Below, in pieces: positions 60,201 to 63,424 of a DNA stretch of 64,000 nt. The notes under the pieces are model-generated. The model saw nothing but the letters and a program-made list of their open reading frames with translations. It did no database searches and was not told where the DNA came from. Positions within the stretch are counted from its first letter, which is position 1, and each line of letters starts with the position of its first letter. Where the stretch lies: assembly GCA_009823505.1 (NCBI GenBank), contig VZQC01004717.1:1361053-1425052 (forward strand), in the 5' to 3' direction. Source of the DNA: Rhizomys pruinosus (lineage: Eukaryota > Chordata > Mammalia > Rodentia > Spalacidae). Position numbers and translations under genes: made by a program.

Positions 60201-60646
60201 TATATGAATCAATAATACTTGCATTTCAGCAAATCATGCACAAGTGACTTGAATAAAACAAAGCACAACAGTCTGGACCTTTCCCCCAACAGCTTCCTTC
60301 CATTGCATGCATTACTGTTACTCCTTTTGAATCATGAGTGTGAACGACTTTCATGGCCCGGCCATAGCCAAGATACCCTGAGCTTGCTTTTGTCCCTAAT
60401 AATAATTATGCTCTGTATAATTATTATTCTTATCCTCTCTTCTTAGTAGAAGAGTGGCTGGACCAATCAATCCCCAAAGGCCTTCCTTCTTCCTCTCCTG
60501 ACCCAGATTTTCTTCTTTTGCAGATTGGATCTGAGGCTCCCTCTCTCCAGGGACAGGCTGCAGCCTCTGGGAGTGGCAGTGGGGCTGATTCTGAGCCAGC
60601 TCACCACGTCTTCTCCTTCTCCTGGTTGAACTCCCTGAATGAATGA
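10526..60646 (+). CDS. Trim55: Trim55 (MuRF2) coding span, 10 coding exons plus one cassette exon
   Basis: Muscle-specific RING-finger E3 ubiquitin ligase of the MuRF group. In known family members it associates with sarcomeric titin and microtubules, and works in muscle protein turnover and differentiation. Exons seen: 10526-10693, 11231-11403, 19259-19424, 20919-21014, 33118-33351, 33817-33839, 33944-34068, 35151-35371 (alternative starts 35145, 35148), 36628-36915 and 60524-60646. All introns are GT-AG and phases match, giving 538 residues; human TRIM55 is about 548 as I recall. Domain order: RING (about 26-81), MuRF family box (about 83-113), B-box 2 (124-163), coiled coil (about 170-280), COS-type region (about 280-328), acidic stretch (329-360), Pro/Ala/Ser-rich tail. 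The near-identity of the RING and B-box text to TRIM55, as against TRIM54 or TRIM63, and the tail ending FSWLNSLNE make the assignment firm. Crh as downstream convergent neighbour agrees with the known mammalian gene order. Confidence 0.97.
10694..11230 (+). other. Trim55 intron 1 (537 bp)
   Basis: Short intron, GTAGGT to GAGCAG. I see no transposon in it. An open frame from 10979 runs through the 3' part of this intron into exon 2; only the part from 11231 is coding. Confidence 0.9.
11231..11403 (+). CDS. Trim55: Trim55 coding exon 2: end of RING and MuRF family box
   Basis: 173 nt encoding residues 57-113 plus two bases of codon 114 (AG|G). It supplies the last two RING ligands, C78 and C81 (FRCPSC), so the C3HC4 set is complete. 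It continues with the MuRF-family conserved segment [20 protein letters not shown], which is diagnostic for TRIM54/55/63. The acceptor follows TTGGCAAGAGCAG and the donor is GTAACA. The frame reads into an intronic TAA two bases past the donor, which confirms the splice. Confidence 0.97.
11881..12114 (-). mobile_element. B2 SINE
   Basis: Perfect 14-bp target duplication AATACTCTGGTCTT at 11867-11880 and 12115-12128. It lacks the 17-bp internal duplication. Confidence 0.95.
13190..13308 (-). mobile_element. B1 SINE
   Basis: TTGAGACAGGGGCTCCCTGT to GGGATTAAAGGTGTGC, with a (GTTTT)n tail at the left and an internal deletion. Confidence 0.85.
13331..13529 (-). pseudogene. Retrocopied 3' UTR fragment with poly(A)
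   Basis: On the minus strand an AT-rich sequence ends GAATTAAGCTATCAATAAAG, followed 12 bases later by an A tract (13331-13338). This is the layout of a processed transcript. Flanking GAATATTTTT copies (13321-13330 and 13530-13539) fit a short target duplication. No coding part is present, and I do not recognise the parent gene. Confidence 0.55.
13971..14354. repeat. Minisatellite, 13 copies of a 30/28-bp unit
   Basis: Unit GTGCTTTGTGCTGTGTGTGC plus ACTGTTCAGG. Ten copies are 30 bp and three (copies 4, 7, 10, at 14061, 14149, 14237) are 28 bp, losing one TG from the TGTG tract. All three frames on each strand stay open through much of it only because the unit is a multiple of three; this is not coding. 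Confidence 0.95.
14560..14830. mobile_element. LINE-1 3'-end-type fragment
   Basis: The order ACTCTTTCCAGATCTGGCCC, CCATCCACTGGAGTG, CTACCAGGGGCCACACC matches a rodent L1-associated repeat as I know it. Orientation left open. Confidence 0.45.
16998..17163 (+). mobile_element. B1 SINE
   Basis: Full-length copy starting AGCCGGGCGTGGTGG. Perfect 16-bp target duplication ATAATTCACAGTACTG at 16982-16997 and 17164-17179. Confidence 0.95.
17240..17380 (-). mobile_element. B1 SINE
   Basis: GAGACAGGGTCTCCCTACAG to GGGATTAAAGGTGTGTG. Confidence 0.9.
17398..17435. repeat. (GT)n microsatellite
   Basis: GT units with one TATG interruption, between two B1 copies. Confidence 0.92.
17445..17598 (-). mobile_element. 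B1 SINE
   Basis: GAGACAGGATCTTCCTTTAC to GAGATTAAAGGTGTGGGCC. Confidence 0.9.
17648..17740 (-). mobile_element. B1 SINE, truncated
   Basis: GAGACAGAGTCTCCTTGTAG to GGCACACCCCGAG. It lacks the head half and is preceded by a (GTTT)n tail at 17617-17647. Confidence 0.85.
17765..17913 (-). mobile_element. B1 SINE
   Basis: Full length in minus orientation, ending CGCCACCACGCCCGGCC. Confidence 0.93.
17938..18193 (+). mobile_element. B2-B1 composite SINE with its own target duplication
   Basis: About 100 bases of B2 head (GGGGCTGGAGAGATGGCTCA to AAGAACCATCTTTAA) run straight into a full B1 (ACCAGGTGTGGTG ... CTCAAAAAGAC) with an A tail. One 15-bp duplication AAGAAATAGATTTCA (17923-17937 and 18194-18208) flanks the pair, so the two parts moved together. 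Confidence 0.88.
18323..18503 (-). mobile_element. tRNA-derived SINE (B3/B4-like)
   Basis: Ends ATCCACTGAGCCATCTTGCGG in minus orientation, the reverse of a tRNA-like SINE head. Body diverged. Confidence 0.55.
19013..19168. repeat. 31-bp G-rich tandem array before exon 3
   Basis: Five copies of GAGTCTTCTGGAGTAGGGGT plus GGGAGGTCAGG at exact 31-bp spacing (TCTGG at 19021, 19052, 19083, 19114, 19145). The array ends about 90 bases before the exon 3 acceptor. Confidence 0.93.
19259..19424 (+). CDS. Trim55: Trim55 coding exon 3: B-box 2
   Basis: 166 nt completing codon 114 and encoding residues 115-169. It contains the B-box type 2 zinc fold with visible ligands C124, H127, C136, C139, C144, C147, H153 and H163 (roughly assigned). 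The motif runs from [10 protein letters not shown] to [12 protein letters not shown]. In MuRF proteins this domain takes part in dimer formation and partner binding. The acceptor is CCTCCTCCCAG and the donor GTAGGA; the exon ends in phase 0. A G-rich tandem array ends about 90 bases before the acceptor. Confidence 0.97.
19425..20918 (+). other. Trim55 intron 3 (1.5 kb)
   Basis: Contains one old, diverged B2 in minus orientation (19790-19970). I see nothing else in it. Confidence 0.85.
19790..19970 (-). mobile_element. Old B2 SINE
   Basis: TATGAATGCATTCCCTACAT to GGTGCTGGGAATCGAACCC, with no head. Diverged. Confidence 0.75.
20919..21014 (+). CDS. Trim55: Trim55 coding exon 4: start of coiled coil
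   Basis: 96 nt, phase 0 at both ends, encoding residues 170-201 ([20 protein letters not shown] to TCKTIE). A 96-nt exon after the B-box is characteristic of the TRIM gene family. The segment begins the long helical coiled coil used for antiparallel dimer formation. The acceptor is TTTTCATTAG and the donor GTAGGT. Confidence 0.97.
22722..22830 (+). mobile_element. Old B1-related SINE
   Basis: CCCATAATTCTAGCTACTCAG and CCAGGCCAGCCTGCATC are B1/7SL-like; strongly diverged. Confidence 0.6.
22965..23690. mobile_element. LINE-1 3'-end-type fragment
   Basis: Contains GGGCATTTCACAGATACTTA, ACCAGTTGTGGAATTCTG and AAGGCCAATTAGGTAGCTGT in the order I know from rodent L1-linked repeats. Confidence 0.45.
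24132..24280 (+). mobile_element. B1 SINE with an (ATA)n tail
   Basis: GCCAGGTGTGGTGGCCCATG to CTCAAAAAGACCAAATA. The tail has become an (AAT)n microsatellite (24281-24309). Confidence 0.92.
27663..28240 (+). mobile_element. B4-type SINE split by an internal minisatellite
   Basis: Head GGGTTTGAGAGACAGCTCAG at the left; right end AGGCCAGTGAGAGACTCTGC with an A/CA-rich tail. The copy at 32546-32830 shows the unexpanded order of the same family. Confidence 0.65.
27802..28119. repeat. Minisatellite, 9 copies of a 36-bp unit inside a B4
   Basis: Unit TACCTGGGGCCTGCTGGCTG plus GCCACTTAGCCTAGGG. Copies 1, 4 and 7 (27802, 27906, 28013) are a variant with CACCTGGACTTGC; the others have TACCTGGGGCCTGC. 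Confidence 0.95.
28295..28450 (-). mobile_element. B1 SINE
   Basis: Perfect 14-bp target duplication GGCATTTACTCTTT at 28281-28294 and 28451-28464. Confidence 0.95.
28627..29040. mobile_element. Unnamed rodent interspersed repeat
   Basis: Order TTGCTGTGACAAAACACTCT, GGCACCACCCATAGTGGGCT, GTCAAGTTGACACTAAAGCT is that of a common rodent repeat. I do not name the family. Confidence 0.55.
29050..29272 (-). mobile_element. B4-type SINE
   Basis: GAGGCAAGGTCTCTCACTGA at the left and GGAGCCATCTCTCTAGCCC at the right: B1-like part then tRNA-like head, in reverse. Confidence 0.65.
30929..31016. repeat. (CTTC)n-(CTTT)n microsatellite
   Basis: About 12 CTTC then 9 CTTT units, forming the tail of the next B1. 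Confidence 0.93.
31017..31142 (-). mobile_element. B1 SINE
   Basis: CAGACAGGGTCTACCTTTAG to GGGATTAAAGGCATGTG, with a small internal deletion. Confidence 0.88.
31283..31325. repeat. (AC)n microsatellite
   Basis: About 21 AC units. Confidence 0.95.
32546..32830 (+). mobile_element. B4-type SINE
   Basis: GGCAGGAGAAATGGCTGGGC head, AGCCAGGCATGGTGAAGAGA B1-like junction, and GGGGCTTGCTGTCCAGCCAG. This is the single-copy counterpart of the 27802 minisatellite unit. Confidence 0.65.
33118..33351 (+). CDS. Trim55: Trim55 coding exon 5: main coiled coil
   Basis: 234 nt, phase 0 at both ends, encoding residues 202-279 ([19 protein letters not shown] to EPEMAVFLQ). This is the TRIM-typical long coiled-coil exon, rich in heptad-like Leu, Ile and Val with Glu and Lys. 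The acceptor is GACTAACAG and the donor GTAATT. The donor lies inside the target-site duplication of a B1 SINE that begins about a dozen bases into the intron, so the splice site was narrowly preserved. The duplicate donor copy is at 33554. Confidence 0.96.
33352..33816 (+). other. Trim55 intron 5 (465 bp), with B1 at its 5' end
   Basis: A B1 in minus orientation (33364-33552) fills nearly half of this short intron. It is bracketed by copies of GGTAATTCTTTTT, the first of which is the exon 5 donor. The rest (33566-33816) is unremarkable and ends with TTTGCTTTCACAG. Confidence 0.9.
33364..33552 (-). mobile_element. B1 SINE abutting the exon 5 splice donor
   Basis: Minus-oriented B1 with a long T-rich tail. 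Target duplication GGTAATTCTTTTT at 33351-33363 and 33553-33565; the left copy contains the last base of exon 5 and the intron's donor. Confidence 0.9.
33817..33839 (+). CDS. Trim55: Trim55 coding exon 6: 23-nt microexon
   Basis: Encodes NAKTLLQ and two bases of a Lys codon (AA|G), residues 280-287. The donor is GTAAGA, read as CAAAA|GTAAGA. A 23-nt exon at this place, after the 234-nt exon, is a hallmark of TRIM genes. It is far too short for ORF or homology searches to find on its own. It bridges the coiled coil and the COS-type region. Confidence 0.95.
33944..34068 (+). CDS. Trim55: Trim55 coding exon 7: COS-type region
   Basis: 125 nt, beginning with the third base of Lys287 and ending one base into codon 329. 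It encodes [20 protein letters not shown] through [18 protein letters not shown]. This helical stretch matches the C-terminal subgroup one signature (COS box) that MuRF and MID proteins use for microtubule association. The acceptor is TTTGCTGCAG and the donor GTGTGT. The GTGTGT donor is weaker than those of neighbouring exons. Confidence 0.95.
34069..35150 (+). other. Trim55 intron 7 (about 1.1 kb)
   Basis: I recognise no transposon or motif array in this intron. It ends in CTTTCAAGAAGCAG, which offers three in-frame acceptors. Confidence 0.8.
35151..35371 (+). CDS. Trim55: Trim55 coding exon 8: acidic segment
   Basis: Encodes residues 329-402 in this model: a Glu/Asp run ([20 protein letters not shown]) followed by a Ser/Leu/Pro-rich stretch ending in PVTQ. 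An acidic tail at this place is typical of MuRF proteins. The acceptor is ambiguous. AG dinucleotides at 35143-35144, 35146-35147 and 35149-35150 are all in frame and give YRE-AED, YR-AED or YRE-DEE. I chose the last because the TRIM55 family reads YRED at the junction. The donor is GTAATC. This acidic exon is about ten codons shorter than in human as I recall it. Confidence 0.92.
35372..36627 (+). other. Trim55 intron 8 (1.3 kb)
   Basis: I see no repeat or gene in this intron. Its 3' end has a long pyrimidine-rich tract (TTTTTCCTCTTCTTCTTCTT near 36580) well upstream of the ATTAAG acceptor. Confidence 0.8.
36628..36915 (+). CDS. Trim55: Trim55 coding exon 9: Pro/Ala/Ser-rich tail
   Basis: 288 nt, phase 0 at both ends, encoding residues 403-498 ([20 protein letters not shown] to SSSPAATSQ). 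It includes the conserved block [13 protein letters not shown]. The rest is low-complexity and probably disordered. The acceptor is GTTCTGATTAAG and the donor GTTAGT. The open frame visible in genomic DNA begins upstream in the intron at 36568; only the part from 36628 is coding. The exon joins in phase 0 either to the last exon (60524) or to the cassette exon (38179). Confidence 0.95.
38179..38266 (+). CDS. Trim55: Trim55 cassette exon encoding an alternative hydrophobic C-terminus
   Basis: A strong acceptor (TTCTTCTTGTTTTCTCACAG) precedes an 88-nt exon with donor G|GTAGGA. In the frame delivered by exon 9 it reads [18 protein letters not shown], then [11 protein letters not shown]. Because 88 is not a multiple of three, joining to the last exon at 60524 gives G|AT TGG ATC TGA. 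That adds DWI and stops at 60532-60534. The resulting 32-residue tail contains an uninterrupted hydrophobic helix of about 20 residues, so it looks like a tail anchor. I recall a human TRIM55 isoform with a tail of this kind and length, but cannot check it here. Without splicing, the frame would stop at 38293-38295. Confidence 0.8.
40831..40899. repeat. (AC)n microsatellite
   Basis: AC units with ATGC and AT interruptions. Confidence 0.95.
41273..41429 (-). mobile_element. B1 SINE
   Basis: Perfect 17-bp target duplication ATCATTATTCTATTTTT at 41256-41272 and 41430-41446. It is inserted in an old LINE-1. Confidence 0.95.
41430..41860 (-). mobile_element. Old LINE-1 fragment, copy 1
   Basis: GAATAGTATTCCACTATGTA, GAATGGAATTGCTAGACTGT and TCAATTTGGTGCTTCCATCA follow the order of the antisense L1 ORF2 3' region. 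The fragment continues after the B2s but becomes hard to follow. Confidence 0.6.
41901..42123 (-). mobile_element. B2 SINE
   Basis: Perfect 15-bp target duplication TATTTTGTCCACTTT at 41886-41900 and 42124-42138. Confidence 0.95.
42316..42537 (-). mobile_element. B2 SINE, older
   Basis: ATGCGTATGAATGTATTGCT to GAGCCATCTCTCCAGCCCCC, with several substitutions. Confidence 0.88.
43774..44030 (+). mobile_element. Young B2 SINE
   Basis: Perfect 15-bp target duplication AGAAACTGTCAATCT at 43759-43773 and 44031-44045. It carries the 17-bp internal duplication and few changes. tRNA-like A and B boxes (GGTTAAGAGC; GGGTTCGATCC) are intact. Confidence 0.96.
44169..44202. repeat. (GT)n microsatellite
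   Basis: About 17 GT units. Confidence 0.95.
44390..44850 (-). mobile_element. LTR, downstream copy of an LTR-element pair
   Basis: In minus orientation it has a TATA box (TATAAAAG, 44578-44585), an AATAAA signal (44557-44562) and a start near TGTGGGGATGAG. Just upstream of it (plus side 44851 on) lies a purine tract AACAAAGGGGGA, fitting a polypurine tract. It is homologous over its length to 50565-51025. Ends are approximate. Confidence 0.65.
47513..47956 (+). mobile_element. LINE-1 ORF2 fragment (reverse-transcriptase region), broken
   Basis: Translates with recognisable L1 ORF2 motifs, such as [20 protein letters not shown] and [11 protein letters not shown], in two frames separated by a stop/frameshift near 47705. 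It is a dead fragment. Its left edge coincides with a short target duplication. Confidence 0.85.
47995..48583 (-). mobile_element. LINE-1 ORF2 3' region in inverted orientation
   Basis: Read on the minus strand this is the ORF2 C-terminal part, including a [21 protein letters not shown] stretch. It is inverted relative to the adjacent 47513-47956 fragment and runs into the assembly gap. Confidence 0.75.
48584..48941. other. Assembly gap (358 N)
   Basis: Run of N inside the chimeric L1/B2 insert. Reading frames drawn across it are meaningless. Confidence 1.
49157..49278 (+). mobile_element. 5'-truncated B2 fragment with its own A run
   Basis: GCGCTGACTGCTCTTTCAGT to GAATCCGACACCCTATTC then twelve A. 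It forms the right end of the chimeric insert. Confidence 0.8.
50565..51025 (-). mobile_element. LTR, upstream copy of the LTR-element pair
   Basis: Homologous to 44390-44850 in the same orientation, with the same TATA box (50747-50754). Its AATAAA equivalent has become AGTAAA. Many substitutions and small indels separate the two, so the element is old. Confidence 0.65.
51297..51365. repeat. (GAA)n microsatellite, about 22 units
   Basis: Uninterrupted AAG/GAA triplets followed by AATAATAATAG. A B2 starts 26 bases further on. Confidence 0.96.
51391..51611 (+). mobile_element. B2-type SINE, diverged
   Basis: GAGGGCTGGAGAGACGGCTC head to ACATACACATAAAATAAAAA tail. Confidence 0.88.
51612..54194. 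other. Intronic stretch with nothing recognised
   Basis: Only a short AGCCCC run (53458-53478) stands out. Open frames here (for example 53763-54272) run into the TA repeat and show no family motif. Confidence 0.7.
54195..54234. repeat. (TA)n microsatellite
   Basis: About 16 TA units then GTATATGTATAT. Confidence 0.95.
54341..54512 (-). mobile_element. B1 SINE with (GTTT)n tail
   Basis: CAAGACAGGGTCTCCCTGTA to GCCACCACGCCCGGCT, preceded by (TTTG)n. Confidence 0.93.
55471..55495. repeat. Poly(T) run
   Basis: About 20 T in a row. Confidence 0.95.
55541..55638 (+). mobile_element. ID-type SINE
   Basis: GGAGCTGCTGGTATAGTTTA, TAGCATGTAGAACAAGGCCA and AACAAAAAACC follow the BC1/ID element order; diverged. 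Confidence 0.65.
55936..56140 (+). mobile_element. B2 SINE
   Basis: GGACTGGAGAGATGCCTCAG to AACAAATAAAATATTTTTAA. The flanks AGTTACTTATGGG and AGTTAGTTATGGG fit a target duplication with one change. Confidence 0.9.
56491..56688 (-). mobile_element. B2 SINE
   Basis: Target duplication TCCTTAACTTTT at 56479-56490 and 56689-56700. Inserted in the old L1. Confidence 0.93.
56878..57100 (-). mobile_element. B2 SINE, older
   Basis: TATGAGTGTATTGCCTGCAT to CTGAACCATCTGTCTAGCC, with small deletions. Confidence 0.85.
57216..57245. repeat. (GT)n microsatellite
   Basis: About 14 GT units. Confidence 0.95.
57830..57974 (-). mobile_element. B1 SINE
   Basis: AAGACAGGGTCTCCCTGTAA to GCACCACCACACCCAGT, with a duplicated CTCTGC triplet pair. 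Confidence 0.9.
58252..58481 (+). mobile_element. B2 SINE
   Basis: Perfect 13-bp target duplication GAAAAGAGATTTT at 58239-58251 and 58482-58494. No 17-bp internal duplication. Confidence 0.95.
58708..58815 (-). mobile_element. Old B1-related SINE
   Basis: GAGACAGGGTCTTAGGTAGC to GTGCCATCATACCTGGCT; diverged. Confidence 0.7.
59469..59614 (+). mobile_element. B1 SINE
   Basis: Perfect 15-bp target duplication AAAAGTATCTCTTTA at 59454-59468 and 59615-59629. Confidence 0.95.
60080..60162 (-). mobile_element. ID-type SINE, old
   Basis: CCTAGGACCTCATGTATGCT and CTGTCACTGAGGTCTAAG with ACACCCCCAGC are the reverse of an ID head. Confidence 0.5.
60524..60646 (+). CDS. Trim55: Trim55 last coding exon
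   Basis: 123 nt encoding residues 499-538 and TGA at 60644-60646. It starts [18 protein letters not shown] and ends [14 protein letters not shown]. The C-terminal block [11 protein letters not shown] is strongly conserved in TRIM55 as I know it. The acceptor is TTTTCTTCTTTTGCAG. The exon is dual-frame: read after the cassette exon it gives only DWI before TGA at 60532-60534, so most of it then becomes 3' UTR. Confidence 0.96.
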   Translation: MGSEAPSLQGQAAASGSGSGADSEPAHHVFSFSWLNSLNE

Positions 60647-61389
60647 TATTCATTCCAGTTGCTGCCCCCATTTGGCCTGGCTGAGATGCACACAGGCAGC
60701 AGGGAACCCGGGTGAAATTTAAACACACTTGATGAAAATACACTTGATGAATGGGACCTCTGGACAGGATGTCTAAAAGGAAAAAACCAGATGACTTATC
60801 TAACACCTTGAGAAAATGAGTATGCTCAGAAAACAGTTGCAGAAAGCACTGGCATAGAGAACCTAGATCTTATGCAAATCCTTTGTTGTGTGGGAAACAT
60901 TATGAAGGCGGTGTAGGTGTGGCACATGTATGTGTGTGTGTGTGTGTCAGTTATAAGTGGCAAGTGTTTAAAAAGTGCACACTGCACTCTTGCCTCTAAT
61001 AGGCTCAAGCTTTTTGTTATTAGACACAGTAGCTTTTCTTTCTTTTCTCTCTAATAATGCAGGTGGTCAGAAGTTACTGATTGATCAATATACAGACAAA
61101 AGATAGGTCATTCACCAAAGCTAGGAAAATGTTTGATGGAGATTCCTCTTTTCCATAATAGATGACATGGGATACATATCCCAAAATGTGCATTGAATTT
61201 GTGATACTTCTGTGTTCCTGAAGGCTGAAGGCCCAGGGCATTTCTTGTGGCTTTTTTGTAATCTTATTCATATATATTGCACTCTTCTATTGAGCACTTT
61301 AACTGAAACTGTCTACTTTCTTCTATTTCCATTGTGGTAGCAATCTGATGAGTTGTAGAACAACTGCATGTATTTAAATATATGCAAGC

Positions 61390-61461
61390 ACACACTCTCC
61401 TCTTCTCTCTCTCTGTCTCTCTGTCTCTATCTCTGTCTCTCTCTCTATATATATATATATA
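61390..61461. repeat. CT/CTGT-rich tract followed by (TA)n
   Basis: Low-complexity stretch inside the predicted Trim55 3' UTR. Confidence 0.92.
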
Positions 61462-61525
61462 TTTGCCCCCCCCACTGTGATGCCTCCTTCAAAACATGTG
61501 TAACTTTACTCCATATGAACTCTTA

Positions 61526-61531
61526 AATAAA
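61526..61531 (+). terminator. Candidate Trim55 polyadenylation signal
   Basis: AATAAA, 880 bases after the stop, followed within about 30 bases by a T/G-rich stretch (TTTTTAAAAACTTTGGTCTT). It is the first canonical hexamer I see on this strand after the stop codon. Confidence 0.5.
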
Positions 61532-61688
61532 TGATATTTTTAAAAACTTTGGTCTTTACAATGATTTATTCAGTGATTCATATTGTATTATTAATCTGGT
61601 CAAATATATTTCAAGGACCTTAAGAGAAGCACTGTCCTCATAACATATAAACTAAGTATGAAGTACTAATTATGTGATTGAAGTTTTT

Positions 61689-61936
61689 TTTTTTAATTTT
61701 TTTTTTTATTTATTTCTGTATGTGTATGAATGTACTGTCTGCATGCAGGTCTGTGCACCCGTGTCGTGCAATGCCGCGGAGGTCAGAAGAGGGTCTCGGA
61801 TTCCCCTGGAGCTGGAGTTCTCCTGGAATTGGAGCTTCAGACGGCTCTCGGCCGCCATGTGGGTGCTGGGGATCGAACCCGGGTCCTCTGTAAGAGCGGT
61901 CGGCGCTCTTAACCGCTAGGCCATCTCTCCAGCCCC
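61689..61936 (-). mobile_element. Young B2 SINE
   Basis: Target duplication GTGATTGAAGTTTTT at 61674-61688 and 61937-61951, with one T/C difference. It carries the 17-bp internal duplication and closely resembles the copies at 6868 and 43774. Confidence 0.95.
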
Positions 61937-62206
61937 GTGATCGAAGTTTTTAAAGCTATAACCAAACTACTAAAGGCAAATGTATTATAAAACTAATTAG
62001 ATATGCCATTTAATTTTGAAAGCAAATAAAGATAGTTCATGGTCCTAAGAGTCTATGTGACTTAAATTAGTATAAATACAAATGTAGAGAGTATTTGTAT
62101 ATAGTTAATTAAAGTAAAAAATGTTCTTTAAAAATTCCCAAGTGGCAATTTTTAGGAACCACGTTTAGTTAGAGTGTTTGTGCTAGTAAGTTTCTCCTAT
62201 AAAGAA

Positions 62207-62391
62207 CTGACAAGATTGCTCAGTGGGTAAAGTCCCTTAGCTCCAGGCCTTTGGATCTGAGTTCAATTCCCAGGACCCATGTAGTAGAAGAAGAGAACTG
62301 AATCTGGCATAGTCCTCTGACATCCGCACAAGTGCTGTAGCATGGACATGCCCTCCCCACTCCCCAGAAGATAAATAAATGTAATTAAAAA
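62207..62391 (+). mobile_element. tRNA-derived SINE (B3-like)
   Basis: GACAAGATTGCTCAGTGGGT head, GAGTTCAATTCCCAGGACCC B-box region, and AAATAAATGTAATTAAAAAG tail. Confidence 0.65.
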
Positions 62392-62984
62392 GTTTTAAAG
62401 TGTCTCCTATCAGAAGTAGTCATTAGAATATAGCTTAGAAAAATATGTACTTATAGATCAAACTAGTAGCATGATAAAGCTATTGTCATGGAGAAACAGT
62501 ACAGCAATTTGGCCATATAGTTTGAAAAAAACACCACCCTCATCTCTTCTCTTTTTATCCCTTCCTCGTTTCCCCAACTATTCCACGTCTCCTAATCAAT
62601 CATGGTATTCCCACTTCGATTGATCTCCTAGTTGCAAAACTACCAAGTTTGAGAGATGGAAGAAATCTCTTAGGTGATGTACTTCAGTTCCAGAAAGGAA
62701 ATCTAAGGTGCAGAGACCAGCCCATGGCACTTACAGGGTCTGTGTGTGCTACTGATAAATGTTGGTATTTTTAGGAGAAGGTAAAGTGTGGGGTGCTTTG
62801 TGGGTATTTTGGTTTGCTGGCTTTGTTTTTTCTTCTTATGCGAAGCTAGTGTACCTTCACAAGGGACAAGGAGCTGAGAGCATTTCTGTATAAGCATTGA
62901 TGAGGAAAGATAAAATCGCCATAACCTTTGCAGCTTTTATTAAAAATATAAATATTCAACATCCTCTTACACAACCAAATTGAC

Positions 62985-63424
62985 CAAGGATTGGAAAGAT
63001 GTTTTATTACTGAAATGTCTACAGGAAAAAGTTGATTCGAAGAGCTTACACATTTCATCTGAGTGACTCCTCAAGAGAAGCCGTTCTCTTCAGTTGAGAG
63101 CCCTACAAACAACTGAGTGACCTCCACCTGCTCTTCGAAGTGTTTCTTCCTGGGTCTACATTTTCTTTAAGACACCCTATAAAGACACTTTGGCATGGAA
63201 ACTAAAAATGGACAATACAGATAACACTGTTCCGTTACTGCACATGAATGCACTTTGTGCATGCTAACTAAGGGATAATATAGGTTCTCTCCTGTACATC
63301 TTCTATGCTTCAAGCTATATAAAAATAAACAAATGGTATCAGAGCAGCGCTATGGTACAGAATACTGTATTTTAATTTAAATTTTTATGCTAAATGCAGA
63401 ATCTTTTTGGCTAGACGCACCGCT
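62985..63424 (-). other. Crh: Crh 3' UTR (predicted)
   Basis: About 440 bases, AT-rich, from the stop to just past a canonical signal. The length fits the compact Crh transcript known from other mammals. It contains several TAAAT/ATTTA-type motifs that could affect message stability; that role is inference. Confidence 0.65.
63003..63008 (-). terminator. Candidate Crh polyadenylation signal
   Basis: AATAAA on the minus strand (TTTATT on plus), 417 bases after the stop. A GT-rich stretch (TTGGTCAATTTGGTTGTG) follows it, as expected of a downstream element. A second AATAAA lies at 62936-62941. Confidence 0.6.

Larger units (their letters stand above)
36916..60523 (+). other. Trim55 last intron (23.6 kb) apart from the cassette exon
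   Basis: Much the longest intron, accounting for over a third of the window. From 5' to 3' it holds: unique sequence with the cassette exon (36916-40830; an AC repeat follows), a LINE-1/B1/B2 block (41273-44280), the LTR-element pair with a nested chimeric insert (44390-51025), a GAA repeat and B2 (51297-51611), sequence without recognisable features (51612-54190), then SINEs and an old LINE-1 (54195-57500) and more SINEs to 59614. I see no other gene in it. Confidence 0.8.
60647..61550 (+). other. Trim55: Trim55 3' UTR (predicted)
   Basis: About 0.9 kb from the stop to just past the first good AATAAA on this strand (61526-61531). It includes a CT/CTGT-rich and TA-rich low-complexity stretch (61390-61461). 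The end point is inferred from the signal only. Confidence 0.55.
61551..62984. other. Trim55-Crh convergent intergenic interval
   Basis: About 1.4 kb between the two predicted 3' ends. It contains a young B2 (61689-61936), a tRNA-derived SINE (62207-62391) and otherwise AT-rich unique sequence. I see no gene in it. Confidence 0.6.
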
